Counted from the first letter of the stretch, positions 18,998 through 30,100 are shown. The stretch: 64,000 nt of DNA from Crocinitomicaceae bacterium (GCA_016719925.1 JADJYC010000012.1:66838-130837), one strand, 5' to 3'. Program-made: numbers and translations. The notes: generated by a model from the sequence alone, not told the origin.

Positions 18998-21460
18998 CTA
19001 CAATTTGACTATTTTCCTGGTAATACTGCCGTTAGTGCCGTTTACTTTCACAAAATAGATTCCGGAACTTTCACCGTTCAGGTTAAAGTTCACTTTGTTG
19101 TTGATGATGGTTGTGCTTGAAATAATTCTTCCAGTTACATCTCTCAACTCAACTGAAACCACTTCTGATTCCACATCCGAAAGATCTACCGTCAGATTTC
19201 CGTTTGTTGGATTCGGATACATTTCTACTGCTCCCAGATTATTTTCAGTAAGTTCAGAAGAACCTGACGCTTGTATGTTTACGACATAATCTTCGGTTTC
19301 TCCCCATTGTGTTGCAGCACATGGATCAATATCTCCGTCATCCGGATTGTAAGATAATTTCACGCGCATTACAACTGATCCAGTCACTGCTGTAAGCGGA
19401 ACAGTAACACTGAACACATTATTCCATCCTGATGCAACCAAAACATAAGCAACATCTTCATTGGCATCATTAAAATCATTGTCATCATTCCAGTCAATCC
19501 ATGCTGCAATTTCATCATTGGTATATGCGGTACCATCAGTTGTTCCAACAGCAGGAGTGATTGTCAGATCATATGAATTTCCTTTTGTAACAGTGGTAGA
19601 TACGCCACTATAGTTGGTATAATTACCACAAGCTGTATTGTTATTGATTGTATTAAATTCTACAATGGAAATAAATTCATCTGTAGAAGTACATGATTGT
19701 GTTGAGGTAGAATTGCATGGACCTGTAGATGCAGCAACAACAATGTAATTGTTTTTTGTTTCTGCATCTGATCCTTGTGTATTTGTTGCAGTTAATGTAA
19801 TGGTATATAAACCAGCTGTTGTAAATGTTATCTGCGGATTCTGTGATGTTGAATTTGTTCCGCCGGCATATGCCCATCCTGAAGCAGGAGCAACAACCCA
19901 GGCCCAGCTTGTTGGTGAACCGGTTGACAGGTCAGTAAATGTTACAGTAGTTGATGGAGTAACATTGGTAGCACTTGCAACAAAATCAGCCACCGGTGCA
20001 ACGGGTGCGCAGGGAGCAAAAGTTCCGTTGAGAGTCATTGCTCCTGTACTTCCCGGATCAAGCCAAGGTTGCAAACGTGAACTGTTTCCTGATCCGTCAT
20101 TGGACCATGCCTGGTTAAATTTTCCGTAAAGATCGGTCTGATCAGGTGTAGAACAATAAGATGAACCACCTGAAAGATGACCAACAATTCTGTTATTCTG
20201 ATCATAGATTGGTGAACCTGAAGATCCGCCTTCAGTAACACCATGTCCGTTTGCTGTTGCCACCCATTGCACTTCCCAGTGCGCATTTGCCCAGCCTCCG
20301 TTATAAGTTGCTGAGGATAGAGAAGAAGAGTAAGTAGATATTTTTTTCTCATCTCCTGCCGGGTGATGATAACATACACCTGATGTCGCTCCGGTTGTTG
20401 AACGGCTCCAACCTGAAAAATAAGGATTGTATCCGGCGGGTATACTTGAACTTAATTCGATCAATGCAAAATCAGAACCGTCCAGCTGACTTCCTGAACC
20501 AGCAGGGTGTGTGCCAAGCGAAGATGATGCACGGAAAATTCCGCCTGACATTGTTTGTGAAAGTGCACCAGGATAACTGCTTGTATTCCCCGGTGAACAG
20601 CTTGGTCTTTGATAATTAAAATACCAAACGTGATCATCAATGTCACTGGTTGCATTTGGTTCACCGCAGTGATTTGCAGTCAGAATATAAGGTGTACAAT
20701 CATTGTCAGTGTTATTGATCACAGCTCCGGAACAAACAAAAGTTCCGCCGGCTACAAATGAATAATGAACTGCAGATGAACGCTGATCAACATGTCCGGT
20801 TGATTCTGAACAAACGGCATCCACTTCACAGGAGCCATGCGCACGCTCCTGCGTAATTTCATCCGCCTCATTAAATGATGCAAGCCGTGCTTCAAATCCT
20901 CTGTAGTAATAAGCTATTTCACTTATTTCAATAACAGGTAAGTCAAAACTTCCGGCAGGCATATAATATTCAAGCGTGATAAAATCTCCCTGAATAATTT
21001 CCATGGCCTTAAAAGTTGGTGTATTGGAAGTATAGGCTCCAACATACTGAGAATGTTTTGCATTGTAAGCATGCAATTTTCCTCCGGCAGGAATCTGAAC
21101 TGGTTCAGAAAAATAAAGACTTAAACCGGTTGCATCCGGAATACGGATTCCCAACCGCCAGATTTTATCTCCGTTTTCCAGTGTCAGCCATGTTCCTGAA
21201 TTATACATATTATAAGAAACAGGAATGTTGATACCAACACGATATGGTTTTCCTTTCATATCGTTTTCAGCATCTTCCTGACGCACGGCATCCATGTCAG
21301 GTGAAACTAAAGTGTGAACGTGATAGGATTGATCAAAAATACTGGTTTCATCCACCAGTGTTTTTCTGAATGAAGCTGGAATTCCTCCTTCGCTGATTTG
21401 AGAGCCGGCGTTAAGGATAATTCCTAACCCCATTAACGAGGTAAGGATTTGTTTTTTCAT
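18998..21460 (-). CDS. Trypsin-like serine protease (lysyl endopeptidase-like) with PKD, GEVED and T9SS type A sorting domain
   Basis: An 820-residue exported protease. After a signal peptide and an N-terminal beta-rich prodomain comes a chymotrypsin-fold domain with the triad His264 (LTANHC), Asp330 (GSDFALIEL) and Ser414 (GGSSGSP), plus many Cys residues, as in Achromobacter-type lysyl endopeptidases. It is followed by a PKD domain (about 486-570; TFTDLSTGSPTSWAW), a GEVED domain (about 585-735; IAAWIDWNDDNDFND) and a C-terminal type A T9SS sorting domain (about 745-820; MYPNPTNGNLTVDL, GRIISS, GIYFVKV, KIVKL). It should be exported by Sec, then carried across the outer membrane by T9SS and attached to the cell surface or released. 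It has its own terminator and an intact frame. Confidence 0.95.
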   Translation of the reverse strand: MKKQILTSLMGLGIILNAGSQISEGGIPASFRKTLVDETSIFDQSYHVHTLVSPDMDAVRQEDAENDMKGKPYRVGINIPVSYNMYNSGTWLTLENGDKIWRLGIRIPDATGLSLYFSEPVQIPAGGKLHAYNAKHSQYVGAYTSNTPTFKAMEIIQGDFITLEYYMPAGSFDLPVIEISEIAYYYRGFEARLASFNEADEITQERAHGSCEVDAVCSESTGHVDQRSSAVHYSFVAGGTFVCSGAVINNTDNDCTPYILTANHCGEPNATSDIDDHVWYFNYQRPSCSPGNTSSYPGALSQTMSGGIFRASSSLGTHPAGSGSQLDGSDFALIELSSSIPAGYNPYFSGWSRSTTGATSGVCYHHPAGDEKKISTYSSSLSSATYNGGWANAHWEVQWVATANGHGVTEGGSSGSPIYDQNNRIVGHLSGGSSYCSTPDQTDLYGKFNQAWSNDGSGNSSRLQPWLDPGSTGAMTLNGTFAPCAPVAPVADFVASATNVTPSTTVTFTDLSTGSPTSWAWVVAPASGWAYAGGTNSTSQNPQITFTTAGLYTITLTATNTQGSDAETKNNYIVVAASTGPCNSTSTQSCTSTDEFISIVEFNTINNNTACGNYTNYSGVSTTVTKGNSYDLTITPAVGTTDGTAYTNDEIAAWIDWNDDNDFNDANEDVAYVLVASGWNNVFSVTVPLTAVTGSVVMRVKLSYNPDDGDIDPCAATQWGETEDYVVNIQASGSSELTENNLGAVEMYPNPTNGNLTVDLSDVESEVVSVELRDVTGRIISSTTIINNKVNFNLNGESSGIYFVKVNGTNGSITRKIVKL

Positions 21461-21523
21461 GGTAATCTGATTTCAGAATGTTTCTGTAAATATAAGTAAT
21501 TCCAACCTTGTCAAAGCACAGGT

Positions 21524-22533
21524 TTACCTGTATTGATCAAACATTTCTGTTATTATTTTTTGGATTTCGGTTCTCAACGTTTTAGGTTTTATCAATTCAA
21601 TTTGTGAACCGTACGACAAAAGTGTTCTCTTCAGCTCTTCAGAAATAATGACCTTGATTTCGTAGGTGTTTCTGTTTGGACCTTCTTTGATCAGTTTCTG
21701 ACTTTCATGCAAAGGCTGGGTTTCAATATATTTAGATCCAACTTTGTCAATTTTAAAATGGATTTCTTCAGGTTGTGTTTCGTTGGAAGTAATACCGATT
21801 GAATGTTTAAAATAAACATCCGGATCAAAATCAACCGGCTTGTAGTGGTGCTCTTTGGTTACTTTCAGATCTGACATCCGGTCAAGTCCAAATGTGATAA
21901 TTTTATTTTTATCCGTTGGCAGACAAATCAGGTACCATCTGTTACGGTATTCTTTCAGTAAAAGCGGCAGTACTTTTCTGTTTTTTGGTTTCTCTGATGT
22001 GAAAGCGGTGTAATCAAATGTGACCAGTTTTTTTTCTTTGATTGATTTAAGAAGAACCGGAAGCATCTCTGAACCTTTTGATTCTGCAAAGGTTTCAAAC
22101 TGCACAAATTTTTCTACAATGGAGTCCAGCGGATTATTGCTGATATGCACCCTGTCAAAAATTTTATTGATCGCATAACCAAAATTTTTGAAGAGATCCA
22201 TGTCTTTGAATTGCATCAGGGTTTTAGTTGCAAATTTGATGGCGTCAATATCATCTTCAGACAAAGGAATTTTATCAACGCTGTATTCCGGATCATCATA
22301 AAAATAACCTTTGTGTATTTTGCTGTATTTAATTGGCGCGTCAAATTCTTCACGCATGGCAAACATGTCTTTTCGATAGTAGAATCGCAGATGTCCGAAC
22401 CGCCGGTTGAACCGAATAAAGCTTCTTCACATGCCTTTCTCATTTCTTCTTTGGAAGGGTAGGGGCGTGCGGTGTTTCTGAGACACCTGTCTATAACACG
22501 ATACCGTAATTGTGCATTTTTAATCTTGGACAT
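21524..22533 (-). CDS. WYL-domain transcriptional regulator (frameshifted)
   Basis: A helix-turn-helix N-terminus (LRYRVIDRCLRN... STIEKD) is followed by a WYL effector domain (VTFDYTAF, RKVLPLLLKEYRNRWYLICL, ITFGLDRMSDLKVT) and the WCX extension. WYL regulators respond to ligands such as nucleic acids or nucleotides, and several control defence or DNA damage genes. The frame breaks near 22370, where the minus strand reads GAAAAGACATG. One more A gives ...STIEKDMFAMREEFDAPI and joins the two parts into about 336 residues. No defence genes are adjacent; the divergent neighbour is an NlpC/P60 hydrolase. The target is unknown. Confidence 0.82.
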
Positions 22534-22571
22534 GAGTTACCATTTAATGGAATAAAGTTATAAAAACATAT

Positions 22572-22579
22572 TATTTTTG
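22572..22579 (+). promoter_or_regulatory. Candidate -7 element (TATTTTTG)
   Basis: TATTTTTG fits TAnnTTTG and lies 5 bases before the ATG of the NlpC/P60 gene; no -33 TTG at a suitable distance. Confidence 0.35.
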
Positions 22580-22584
22580 TAAGC

Positions 22585-23055
22585 ATGAGACTGACATTCA
22601 TTTTATTGTTCGTCATTTTAACATCAGAAACTGCGGTTTGGGCACTTCCGGAGGATGAACTGCGTGATAGTATTGTCTGCTTCGCTTCTGATCATCTGGG
22701 TATACCTTATCACTATGGAGGAACCACAACGGCCGGGTTTGACTGTACCGGTTTTGTCTATTTTGTTTTCAAACATTTTGGTATCACTGCTTCAAGAGCA
22801 AGTTCAGGATATGAAAATGCAGGAGAATATGTAGAAAAAGAATGTGCCCGGCCGGGTGACGTGATTTTATTTACCGGAACAAATTCTGAAATCAGAAAAG
22901 TGGGACATGCCGGAATCATTTATGAAAACTCAAACGGCGTCCTTTATTTTATTCATAGTTCATCTTCAAAAAATCACTTTGGTGTAACAATCACGCAGTT
23001 TAATTCGAGTGCCGGTTATCAGAAAAGATTTTTAAGAATAATCAATATTTTATGA
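22585..23055 (+). CDS. NlpC/P60 family cysteine hydrolase, exported
   Basis: A 156-residue protein with a signal peptide (cleavage after about residue 20) and a single NlpC/P60 domain, which usually cleaves D-Glu-diaminopimelate bonds in peptidoglycan stems. The catalytic Cys is in GFDCTGFV, the His in KVGHAGII, and the third polar residue is in FIHSSSS. No targeting domain (SH3, LysM) is attached, so it is a minimal family member. Its stop overlaps the next gene's ATG (ATGA), so they form an operon. Confidence 0.9.
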   Translation: MRLTFILLFVILTSETAVWALPEDELRDSIVCFASDHLGIPYHYGGTTTAGFDCTGFVYFVFKHFGITASRASSGYENAGEYVEKECARPGDVILFTGTNSEIRKVGHAGIIYENSNGVLYFIHSSSSKNHFGVTITQFNSSAGYQKRFLRIINIL

Positions 23056-23648
23056 AACATCTGTTTGTTTTTTCATTTGCTTTTTTACTTTTTTCATGCA
23101 GTGGTTCAAATGATGAGACAGCAGAATCCGGTGATTCAGTCATCTCAGAACACAGCGTACAGGAAAGTTGTGACTGCAAAGAAATTACACTGGACTCAAC
23201 AGGTGTTCACACAAAAGGCGGTCAGCTTTATACGGGTGCTTGTGTGAGTTATTATGAAGGATCAGAAAATAAATACATCGAGAAAAATATTTTGTCCGGA
23301 AAACTTCATGGAAAGGTGTCATACTTTGATAAGGGCGGTGAATTACTTTTTGAAGAAATTTATGAGAACGGTGAGCTGAAAAAAAATCTGGCCGATGAAG
23401 GTTCACAGGTTTGTGATTGCACTGAACTTGAAATTAAAACAGTACAGGGAATGTCAGTATATGTATTGGCAGAAGAGCCATTTACCGGCAAATGTGAAAA
23501 ATATTATGACGGAACAAAACCACTTTATATGGAAAGCAATTATAAAGATGGTTTGCTTGAAGGGTATACAACCTATTTCAATAAAGATGGTTCAACAATT
23601 CTGATGGAGAAATATGAACGCGGAGAATTATCTTCTGCTATTCATTAA
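23052..23648 (+). CDS. Lipoprotein with YwqK/MORN-like repeats
   Basis: 198 residues. A lipoprotein signal ends in LLFSCSG, so Cys16 is the likely lipidated residue. Two similar halves each contain CDC(K/T)E(I/L), a TG(A/K)C motif and a segment such as KLHGKVSYFDKGGELLFEEIYENGEL or LLEGYTTYFNKDGSTILMEKYERGEL, typical of YwqK-type antitoxin/MORN-like repeats. Conserved CDC and GxC cysteines in both halves could pair. It overlaps the NlpC/P60 gene by 4 bases. The function is unknown; the repeats usually mediate protein or lipid contact. Confidence 0.72.
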   Translation: MKHLFVFSFAFLLFSCSGSNDETAESGDSVISEHSVQESCDCKEITLDSTGVHTKGGQLYTGACVSYYEGSENKYIEKNILSGKLHGKVSYFDKGGELLFEEIYENGELKKNLADEGSQVCDCTELEIKTVQGMSVYVLAEEPFTGKCEKYYDGTKPLYMESNYKDGLLEGYTTYFNKDGSTILMEKYERGELSSAIH

Positions 23649-25100
23649 TTAAACCTGAGAATCTGCTTTCTGTTTGGATTTTGTTTTGACAGGTTCAGTC
23701 AGATGAAATCCAAAAAGACCTAAAAATTTAATTGCCTTGGAAACACTTTCCGGCACATCATCTTCCCAGGTGGTATTACCGTCCTGAATTTTTTTCAAAA
23801 CATCATCTGATAAAATGTGAAGCAACTCAGGATTGTAATTATGTATTTCTTCCACTTTATTTGTTTTCAGCATGTAATCAAATAAACCGGTGAGGTGATC
23901 AGGCAGTTGAAAATTATCTACTCCGTAATTTCCTTCTCCGTCATAACTCATGGCGGGATAAACAAACATTTTGATGTTGTGACCAAATCCTCTTCCAAAA
24001 GCTTCAAGTAATCCGCCTTTTAATGTGTTGTAATATTTCTCATCAAAAATGGTTTGCAGATTGTAAATTCCAAGAAGTACACCAATCTTATGACCACCGG
24101 TAAAGGAAGATAAATATTCAATCATCTTATAATGTTTCAGATAATTTGAAATCATTACCGTATATCCCATTGAGCCTAGTAATTCAGCCCGGTCAATAAA
24201 ATCTTTTTCTGAAATTTTTCCATCTGCAGTAAGATCTTTCAGGGTAAGTTCCAGCACCACGCAGGTATTTTCTGCATCCACATCGGGTTCCTGCAAATAC
24301 TGCTGCATTCCTTTGTCAATCATGTCCACATGTACTTTCGTCATTGGTCTGAAACGGCCACGCATCAAAAGCACATTCTTTTTATACAATGCTGTACTTG
24401 GTTGCAATACAGCACGGCTCTGATCAAACATGGTTGCATCAGTCAATCCGTTTTTAACCAGATTCAGTGCAATAAGACGGTTATCTATGTGCGCAAAATC
24501 CGGTCCGATCACACGCAGCATATCAATCTCCACGCGTTCTCTTGGCAAACGGTAAGTCAGTGCTGCAAGAAACTGATCGATGGTATCCTGATCAAAATAA
24601 GCAGCGTGAACAAGATTTACTCCAAGAATTCCAAGTGCCTCCTGCTGACGTTTGTGACTGGTGTCATGCATTTTTACATGAATAACAATTTCGCTGGGTT
24701 CAGCATTGTTTTTCATCTGGAATTTTAAACCTATCCAGCCGTGACCCTGATTTGTTTTGTGGTAATTCAATGATTCAACTGTGTTCGCAAAAACAAAAAA
24801 CCGGCTGTCTTTTTTCTTGTCAGGCAGTGTTTCACTCAGTGTCTCATATTCTTTAGCCAGCATTTGCAGCAAGCGGTCTTCACACACATATCTTTTGCAT
24901 TTACCATAAAAGCTGTCGCTGACTTTCATGTCATAAGCTGAACGGGTATATGCAATTGTTCCGGATGAACCACCTGCTTTAAAAAAATTGGCAGCTACTT
25001 CCTGACCGGCGCCAATCTCTGCAAAGGCACCATAGATGTCAGGCGTTAAATTTACAAGAAGTGCTTTTTCCTCTGTGGTTAAACTCCTCGAATTTTTCAT
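23649..25100 (-). CDS. Large conserved protein of unknown function (GAGQEVA family)
   Basis: 483 residues, soluble, no signal peptide. It begins near PDIYGAFAEIGAGQEVAANFFKAGGSSGTIAYTRSAYDM-type sequence that I recall from a family spread over several bacterial phyla and sometimes mislabelled in databases as a TonB-dependent receptor or nucleotidyl transferase; it has no barrel or plug features. Other conserved-looking blocks are FFVFANTVES, GHGWIGLKFQ, IVIHVKMHDTSHKRQQEALGILGVNLVHAAY and LLMRGRFRPMTKVHVDM. The gene is monocistronic and its start faces a gap of about 300 bases. Its biochemical role is unknown. Confidence 0.72.
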   Translation of the reverse strand: MKNSRSLTTEEKALLVNLTPDIYGAFAEIGAGQEVAANFFKAGGSSGTIAYTRSAYDMKVSDSFYGKCKRYVCEDRLLQMLAKEYETLSETLPDKKKDSRFFVFANTVESLNYHKTNQGHGWIGLKFQMKNNAEPSEIVIHVKMHDTSHKRQQEALGILGVNLVHAAYFDQDTIDQFLAALTYRLPRERVEIDMLRVIGPDFAHIDNRLIALNLVKNGLTDATMFDQSRAVLQPSTALYKKNVLLMRGRFRPMTKVHVDMIDKGMQQYLQEPDVDAENTCVVLELTLKDLTADGKISEKDFIDRAELLGSMGYTVMISNYLKHYKMIEYLSSFTGGHKIGVLLGIYNLQTIFDEKYYNTLKGGLLEAFGRGFGHNIKMFVYPAMSYDGEGNYGVDNFQLPDHLTGLFDYMLKTNKVEEIHNYNPELLHILSDDVLKKIQDGNTTWEDDVPESVSKAIKFLGLFGFHLTEPVKTKSKQKADSQV

Positions 25101-25121
25101 GTAAATCGTTTAATAGTCAAA

Positions 25122-25129
25122 CAAATTTA
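25122..25129 (-). promoter_or_regulatory. Candidate -7 element (TAAATTTG)
   Basis: The minus strand reads TAAATTTG 21 bases before the ATG at 25100. There is no clear -33 element. Apart from this, the 25101-25408 gap shows nothing recognisable. Confidence 0.35.
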
Positions 25130-25408
25130 AGAATTAAAAACTACGTTAAATGAGGCGTGATTTTCAATTTTATGTTATATTCTTACGTCAAAGGGTTACT
25201 GAAGTTCAGGTTTGTTTGCTTCAACAGGTTGATTTCACTTAATTGCAGGAGATTTTAAATTTTTGTTTGAGATTGAAAAACAACTCTTTAACCGTCAAAT
25301 AGAGACTGACTTGTTTTCGACAATTCCTGAATAAATTTCGACCGGAATAAATGGGAATGAGATGAAGTAAATGACCTAATGAGATTCAAATGTTGTAATT
25401 TCGTTTTT

Positions 25409-26484
25409 ATGTCTGAGGATTTTTTCAAGGATTTAAAAGTGATCGAACTTGCAAGTGTGCTTGCTGGTCCTTCAGTGGGCTTGTTTTTTGCTGAACAGGG
25501 CGCGCACGTATTAAAAATTGAAAACAAAAAAACCGGTGGTGATGTAACCAGATCCTGGAAGCTGGCATCTGAAAATCCGGAAAGCTCCGTGTCAGCCTAT
25601 TTCTCATCGGTTAACTATAAAAAGCAATATCAGTTTCTTGATCTTTCTGATCAGAATGATTTTCAGGTTTTGATGAAAGAATTAATAGATGCAGATATAC
25701 TTATTACCAATTTTAAAAAGGGGACGACATTAAATTTAAACTGGATTACGCTTCATTAAAAAAAATAAATCCGAGATTGATTTATGGTGAAATTACCGGA
25801 TACGGATCAGAAAGTGAACGTGTTGCGTATGATTTGATATTGCAGGCTGACAGTGGTTTTATGTCAATGAACGGTACTCCGGAATCTGGTCCGGTAAAAA
25901 TGCCGGTTGCATTGATAGATTTACTTGCAGGTCATCAGTTGAAAGAAGGAATTTTAGTTGCGCTGCTCAACAGAATTAAATCAGAAAAAGGTTGTAAAGT
26001 AAGTGTTTCACTTTTTGACAGTGCACTTGCTTCTCTTGCCAATCAGGCATCCAACTGGCTGATGGAAAAACACAATCCAAAACCTTTAGGCAGCAAACAT
26101 CCAAACATTGCTCCTTATGGAGATATTTATAAAACTTCAGACGGGAAATTAATTACGCTGGCCATTGGAAGTGATAAACAATTTGTTTTGCTTTGTGATC
26201 TTTTGAATTTAGATTATTTAAAAACGGATGTAAGATTTCTTTCAAATCAGAGCAGGGTTAAAAATAGAGTGGAGCTGGAAAAAGTGCTGATGGAAAAAAT
26301 ACTTCACTTTAACTCAGCTGAACTGATGAATTTACTTATCATAAAACAAATTCCAGGTGCGGTTATAAAAACGGTTGAAGAAGTTTTTACTGACCATCAA
26401 ACGACATCATTGATCAATCACGAAATTATTGACGGCAGAGAAACGAAAAGAGTCAAAACTGTCGTGTACAGGATTTCAGAATAA
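25409..26484 (+). CDS. CaiB/BaiF family (type III) CoA-transferase, frameshifted
   Basis: Family III CoA-transferases move CoA between carboxylic acids through an Asp-linked intermediate. Family features are the N-terminal DLKVIELASVLAGPSVGLFFAEQGAHVLKIE-like block, LIYGEITGYGSE, GFMSMNGTPESGPVKMPVALIDLLAG, and KHPNIAPYGDIYKTSDG. The open frame breaks near 25720 at AAAAAGGGGACG. One additional base gives NFKKGDDIKFKLDYASLKKINPR and joins both halves (about 358 residues, slightly short of the usual 380-400). I chose the ATG at 25409 (MSEDFFKDLKV) over the one 30 bases upstream because family members begin just before DLKVIEL. Substrate unknown. Confidence 0.85.
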
Positions 26485-27084
26485 TTATTTCTTTTTTCTA
26501 AGAGTTTTGATTTTATCATCCAGAAAATTGAGCAGTCGCTTGCTTGTTTTTTCATCCAGTCTTCTACCAAAAGATTTTGATTTTCCAAAATAGGTAAACA
26601 TAATACCATCTGTTCCTAAACTCCAGTATGCATTTTCAAAAAACTGACCAAAAGCACTTGAGTCTGTTTCAAATAACTCAATTTGTTTCATGTTCTCATA
26701 GAAGTATCTGTTTGATCTTCCGTAGCCAACAATAGCTCTTTTGTGAGAAAATGAATCTCCATCTAATTTTATGAATTCTTTTCCGAAATGATACCAGAGA
26801 ATTGCTTTGCCGATTTTGTATTCAAAGTAAGCCCAGAAACCCAAAAATACAATCAGATAAACCAGTTGCTGATCACGGATGTCTTCCACATTGTCACCAA
26901 CTACTTCTAAAGAATACGCGCCGCCTGCCAGCAGATAGATCATATAAAATCCTACAAAAGAGAACGCCAGAAACCAAGTGGTAAGTAAAACTAATTTCCA
27001 TCTTTCCAGATAAGGAGATATAATAACTGTTGTTGATCCTGGATGATCTTCAGTTGATATGCGGTCACCGATATTAATTCCCAT
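26485..27084 (-). CDS. Membrane protein of unknown function
   Basis: 199 residues with two membrane segments (about 30-53 and 72-90) followed by a soluble, strand-rich C-terminal half (FIKLDGDSFSHKRAIVGYGRSNRYFYENMKQIELFE) and a final basic helix. The layout recalls bacterial membrane proteins with a PH-like domain, but I cannot assign a family with confidence. The stop directly abuts the stop of the convergent CoA-transferase gene. Confidence 0.6.
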   Translation of the reverse strand: MGINIGDRISTEDHPGSTTVIISPYLERWKLVLLTTWFLAFSFVGFYMIYLLAGGAYSLEVVGDNVEDIRDQQLVYLIVFLGFWAYFEYKIGKAILWYHFGKEFIKLDGDSFSHKRAIVGYGRSNRYFYENMKQIELFETDSSAFGQFFENAYWSLGTDGIMFTYFGKSKSFGRRLDEKTSKRLLNFLDDKIKTLRKKK

Positions 27085-27101
27085 GTTGTGAAATGTTGGT
27101 A

Positions 27102-27109
27102 CAAAAATA
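27102..27109 (-). promoter_or_regulatory. Candidate -7 element (TATTTTTG)
   Basis: The minus strand reads TATTTTTG 17 bases before the ATG of the membrane protein gene. It adjoins the terminator of the upstream gene, which limits the space for a -33 element. Confidence 0.3.
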
Positions 27110-27142
27110 AAAAAGGGAGTCTGATATCAGGCTCCCTTTTTA
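27107..27142 (-). terminator. Terminator of the type-B surface protein gene (possibly bidirectional)
   Basis: AAAAGGGAG pairs with CTCCCTTTT around a 12-base loop; both flanks are A/T-rich so it can work in either direction. It follows the end of the large minus-strand gene by 20 bases. Confidence 0.82.
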
Positions 27143-27161
27143 AAAATCAGTTTTTTAATTT

Positions 27162-30100
27162 CTATTTGAGTACGGTAACATGACCGCGGAATTCGTATTT
27201 CTTATCATTGTATGTGTCTTTCGCTTCTATCACCCATACATAGGTTCCGTCTTGAACTTTACCCTGACTGCCATATCTTCCGTTCCAGCCAGCTTCAGTG
27301 TTATAAGATTCCCAAATAATTTCTCCCCAGCGGTTATACATAGTCAAATGGAAATCATAAATGTCAATGCCGGTAATATAAACCCTCCATGATTCATTGA
27401 ATTCATCACCGTCAGGTGTAAAAATATTAGGAGCAAAAGCACCACTTCATTAACAATGCTAACAATTCCGTTTATTGAATCAATGCATCCGTTTTCATTC
27501 AAAACATATAAAGTCAGCGGATAATCCCCGGCACTCCTTCAGGATAAATTGCTACCGGATTTTGTTGTGTTGATCCACCTGGAATTACACCCGGACCAAA
27601 ATCCCACATCCATGAAACAACATCTTCTGAAGAGAAATCTGTGAATGTGATTTCAGTATCAAATATGGTAGCAGGAATTGGGGCATATGTATACATCGCA
27701 TTCGGGTAATCAAACATTTCAATGTATTGAACAAATGAAGTGTCAAAAACACAACCGTCAATCGAGGTAACAGTCATTGAAACATCATATAATCCAGGTT
27801 CAGAGAATACATGAGAAACCGGAGTCAAACCAGGAACAAGAATACTTCCGCCATCAGAAAATTCCCAAAGTGTAGTTGAAATTGTTCCGGTACTCAGGTT
27901 AGTGAAATTCACCGTATCCGGGTAACATCCATTCACGATATCAGAAGTCATCATCGGGAATGAATTAGGCGGAATAGTAATATTCATACATTGCTGTACA
28001 GTTGGTGACGGACAGTTTTCACTTAATGTCACGCATACATTCATTGTAGAGTTAGGAGTAAAGGTGAATGAAGAACCTGTGCCTAAAGTGGCAGCGCCAT
28101 AAGTCCATGTAAATGTATAAACGCCATTTCCACCAGTACCAGTTGCTTCAACAGTTGCATCATCACCGGCACAAATTGTGAAATCAGGTGTCAGCGAAGT
28201 GATTTGTAATGCAGTTGGCTGATTGATTGTAGCTGTATTACTTACACTGCATCCAAATCCGTTATCCACATCTATGGTATAAGTATCAGCACATAAACCA
28301 TTGAAGATTCCGGTTGCGTTGGTTGTAATAGTTCCACCGCTGCTGGTAATCTGATAGTTCACAAGATTTGTTCCGGTAAGTGTAATTGTACCGTCACAAA
28401 CTGTATAACAACTTGCATCAACAGTTACCGGAGTGTTCAGGGTTGGAATATTGATATCAAGCACATCATCATCAACTGTAACTACGCAACCCTGATCATC
28501 CATAATAACAAAACTGTAGTTCACACCAGGTGCAGCTGCTCCGCACAAGCCGGCAAATGTATCACCTGCCTGAAATGTTGTTCCACCATCATTACTGAAT
28601 TGAAGTGGTGCAATTCCGTTAACCGAACTCAATTGAACTGATCCGTTGCACGCCTGACAGTCTGAATCGGTAACAAGAGTTGCTCCCTGCAAAGTGAAAA
28701 TTGTTACGTCTATGTTTGCTGTTACAAAACATCCGGCGCTGTCAACTCGGTATTCATATAATCCTGGAGCAGCAGTTGCGGGTGTGATTGGCATTACAAT
28801 TGGATTTCCCGCCGGATCACTCCAGGTTCCGCCGGTCTGTGGTGTACCTCCTAAATAAGTAAATAAATCTTCAGGCGGACCTTCAAAACAGAATGTAGCA
28901 GAACTGTCAGTACCTGCATCCAGTCCGCCACCAATTGAAACTATTACATCATCAGTTTCAAAACATAGTGGGTGACCTACAGGATATACAGTTAAAGTAT
29001 AAGTAGTAGTAGCCATAGGATTAACTACGGTTGGATTTGGAATAGTAACATCATCCAGTGACCCGTTATTTGGAGTCCATGAATAAACTAATTGTGGTCC
29101 ACCGCCACCGCAAGATACGTCCCAGTCCCACATAGTTTGTGAACCAGAAAGACAAGAAACCGAACCATCTGTTTCCAGCAACATAGTAATGCATCCAGAT
29201 GGGTTAGTCGCCTGCCAGCTCAAACCTGCAAGATTTCCATCCATTGGTCCCCACATTACTGGTGCAGCAGTGCTGTTACCGTCAAAAATTGTTACATAAT
29301 CAAACCATGTTTCTGTTGTTCCGGCGTTGAAAGAAATCTCCATGAAAGTTAATCCGTCACCAGGATTATCCGGGCAATAGGTCCAAGTCTGATAAGCGTT
29401 GTCACCATAACAATAAGTAAAGTTACCTGCGTCATTGGCGCACATTGCAGTTGGTGCTCCTAAAGTTACAGGCTGACCATTACAAATAGAAGTATCCAAC
29501 CCTGCAATTGCAGGAGGATTTGCAGTTACTGTAACGTTGATTGTAGAGTCTGCCGAGCAACCAAAGTTATTTATACAAGTGTAAGTGTAAGGGAAAGTCC
29601 CGGCCACCGTCGGTTCTACTGTTATCTGATCTGCATCAGGAGTGCTGTTTATTATATATGGATCACTTAGATCCCAATAAGACGAATCAGATCCTAAACC
29701 AATCTGAGGAGTAAAAGTTGTAATTGCCGGATAAAGTGGAGGGTCAAAATTAATCTGGAATCCCGGCATGTATCCGTCATCACCACCCCACAAATCAGTA
29801 AATAATAAATTCCAGACACCATTTAATGGACATCCCATAAGATCTGTAAATGGATCAATTGGTGCATAATTTCCTGAAGGAAGTGCTCCACCAACCGGCG
29901 GAGTAGCAATCCATGTTGTTGGTGCTGAAGGTGTAAAACAGTAATTCCAGGGTGTACCAATATTTGCAGGCATGTTATCGCAAACCGCTCCCGGAGTAAC
30001 TTGGCACACCCAGATTAGTTCCGCCACCACCTTGCTGGTGAAGAGTCATAATTTGTCCTGTAGGACATTGTACCTGAAGCACGAAATCTCCCATAAAGGA

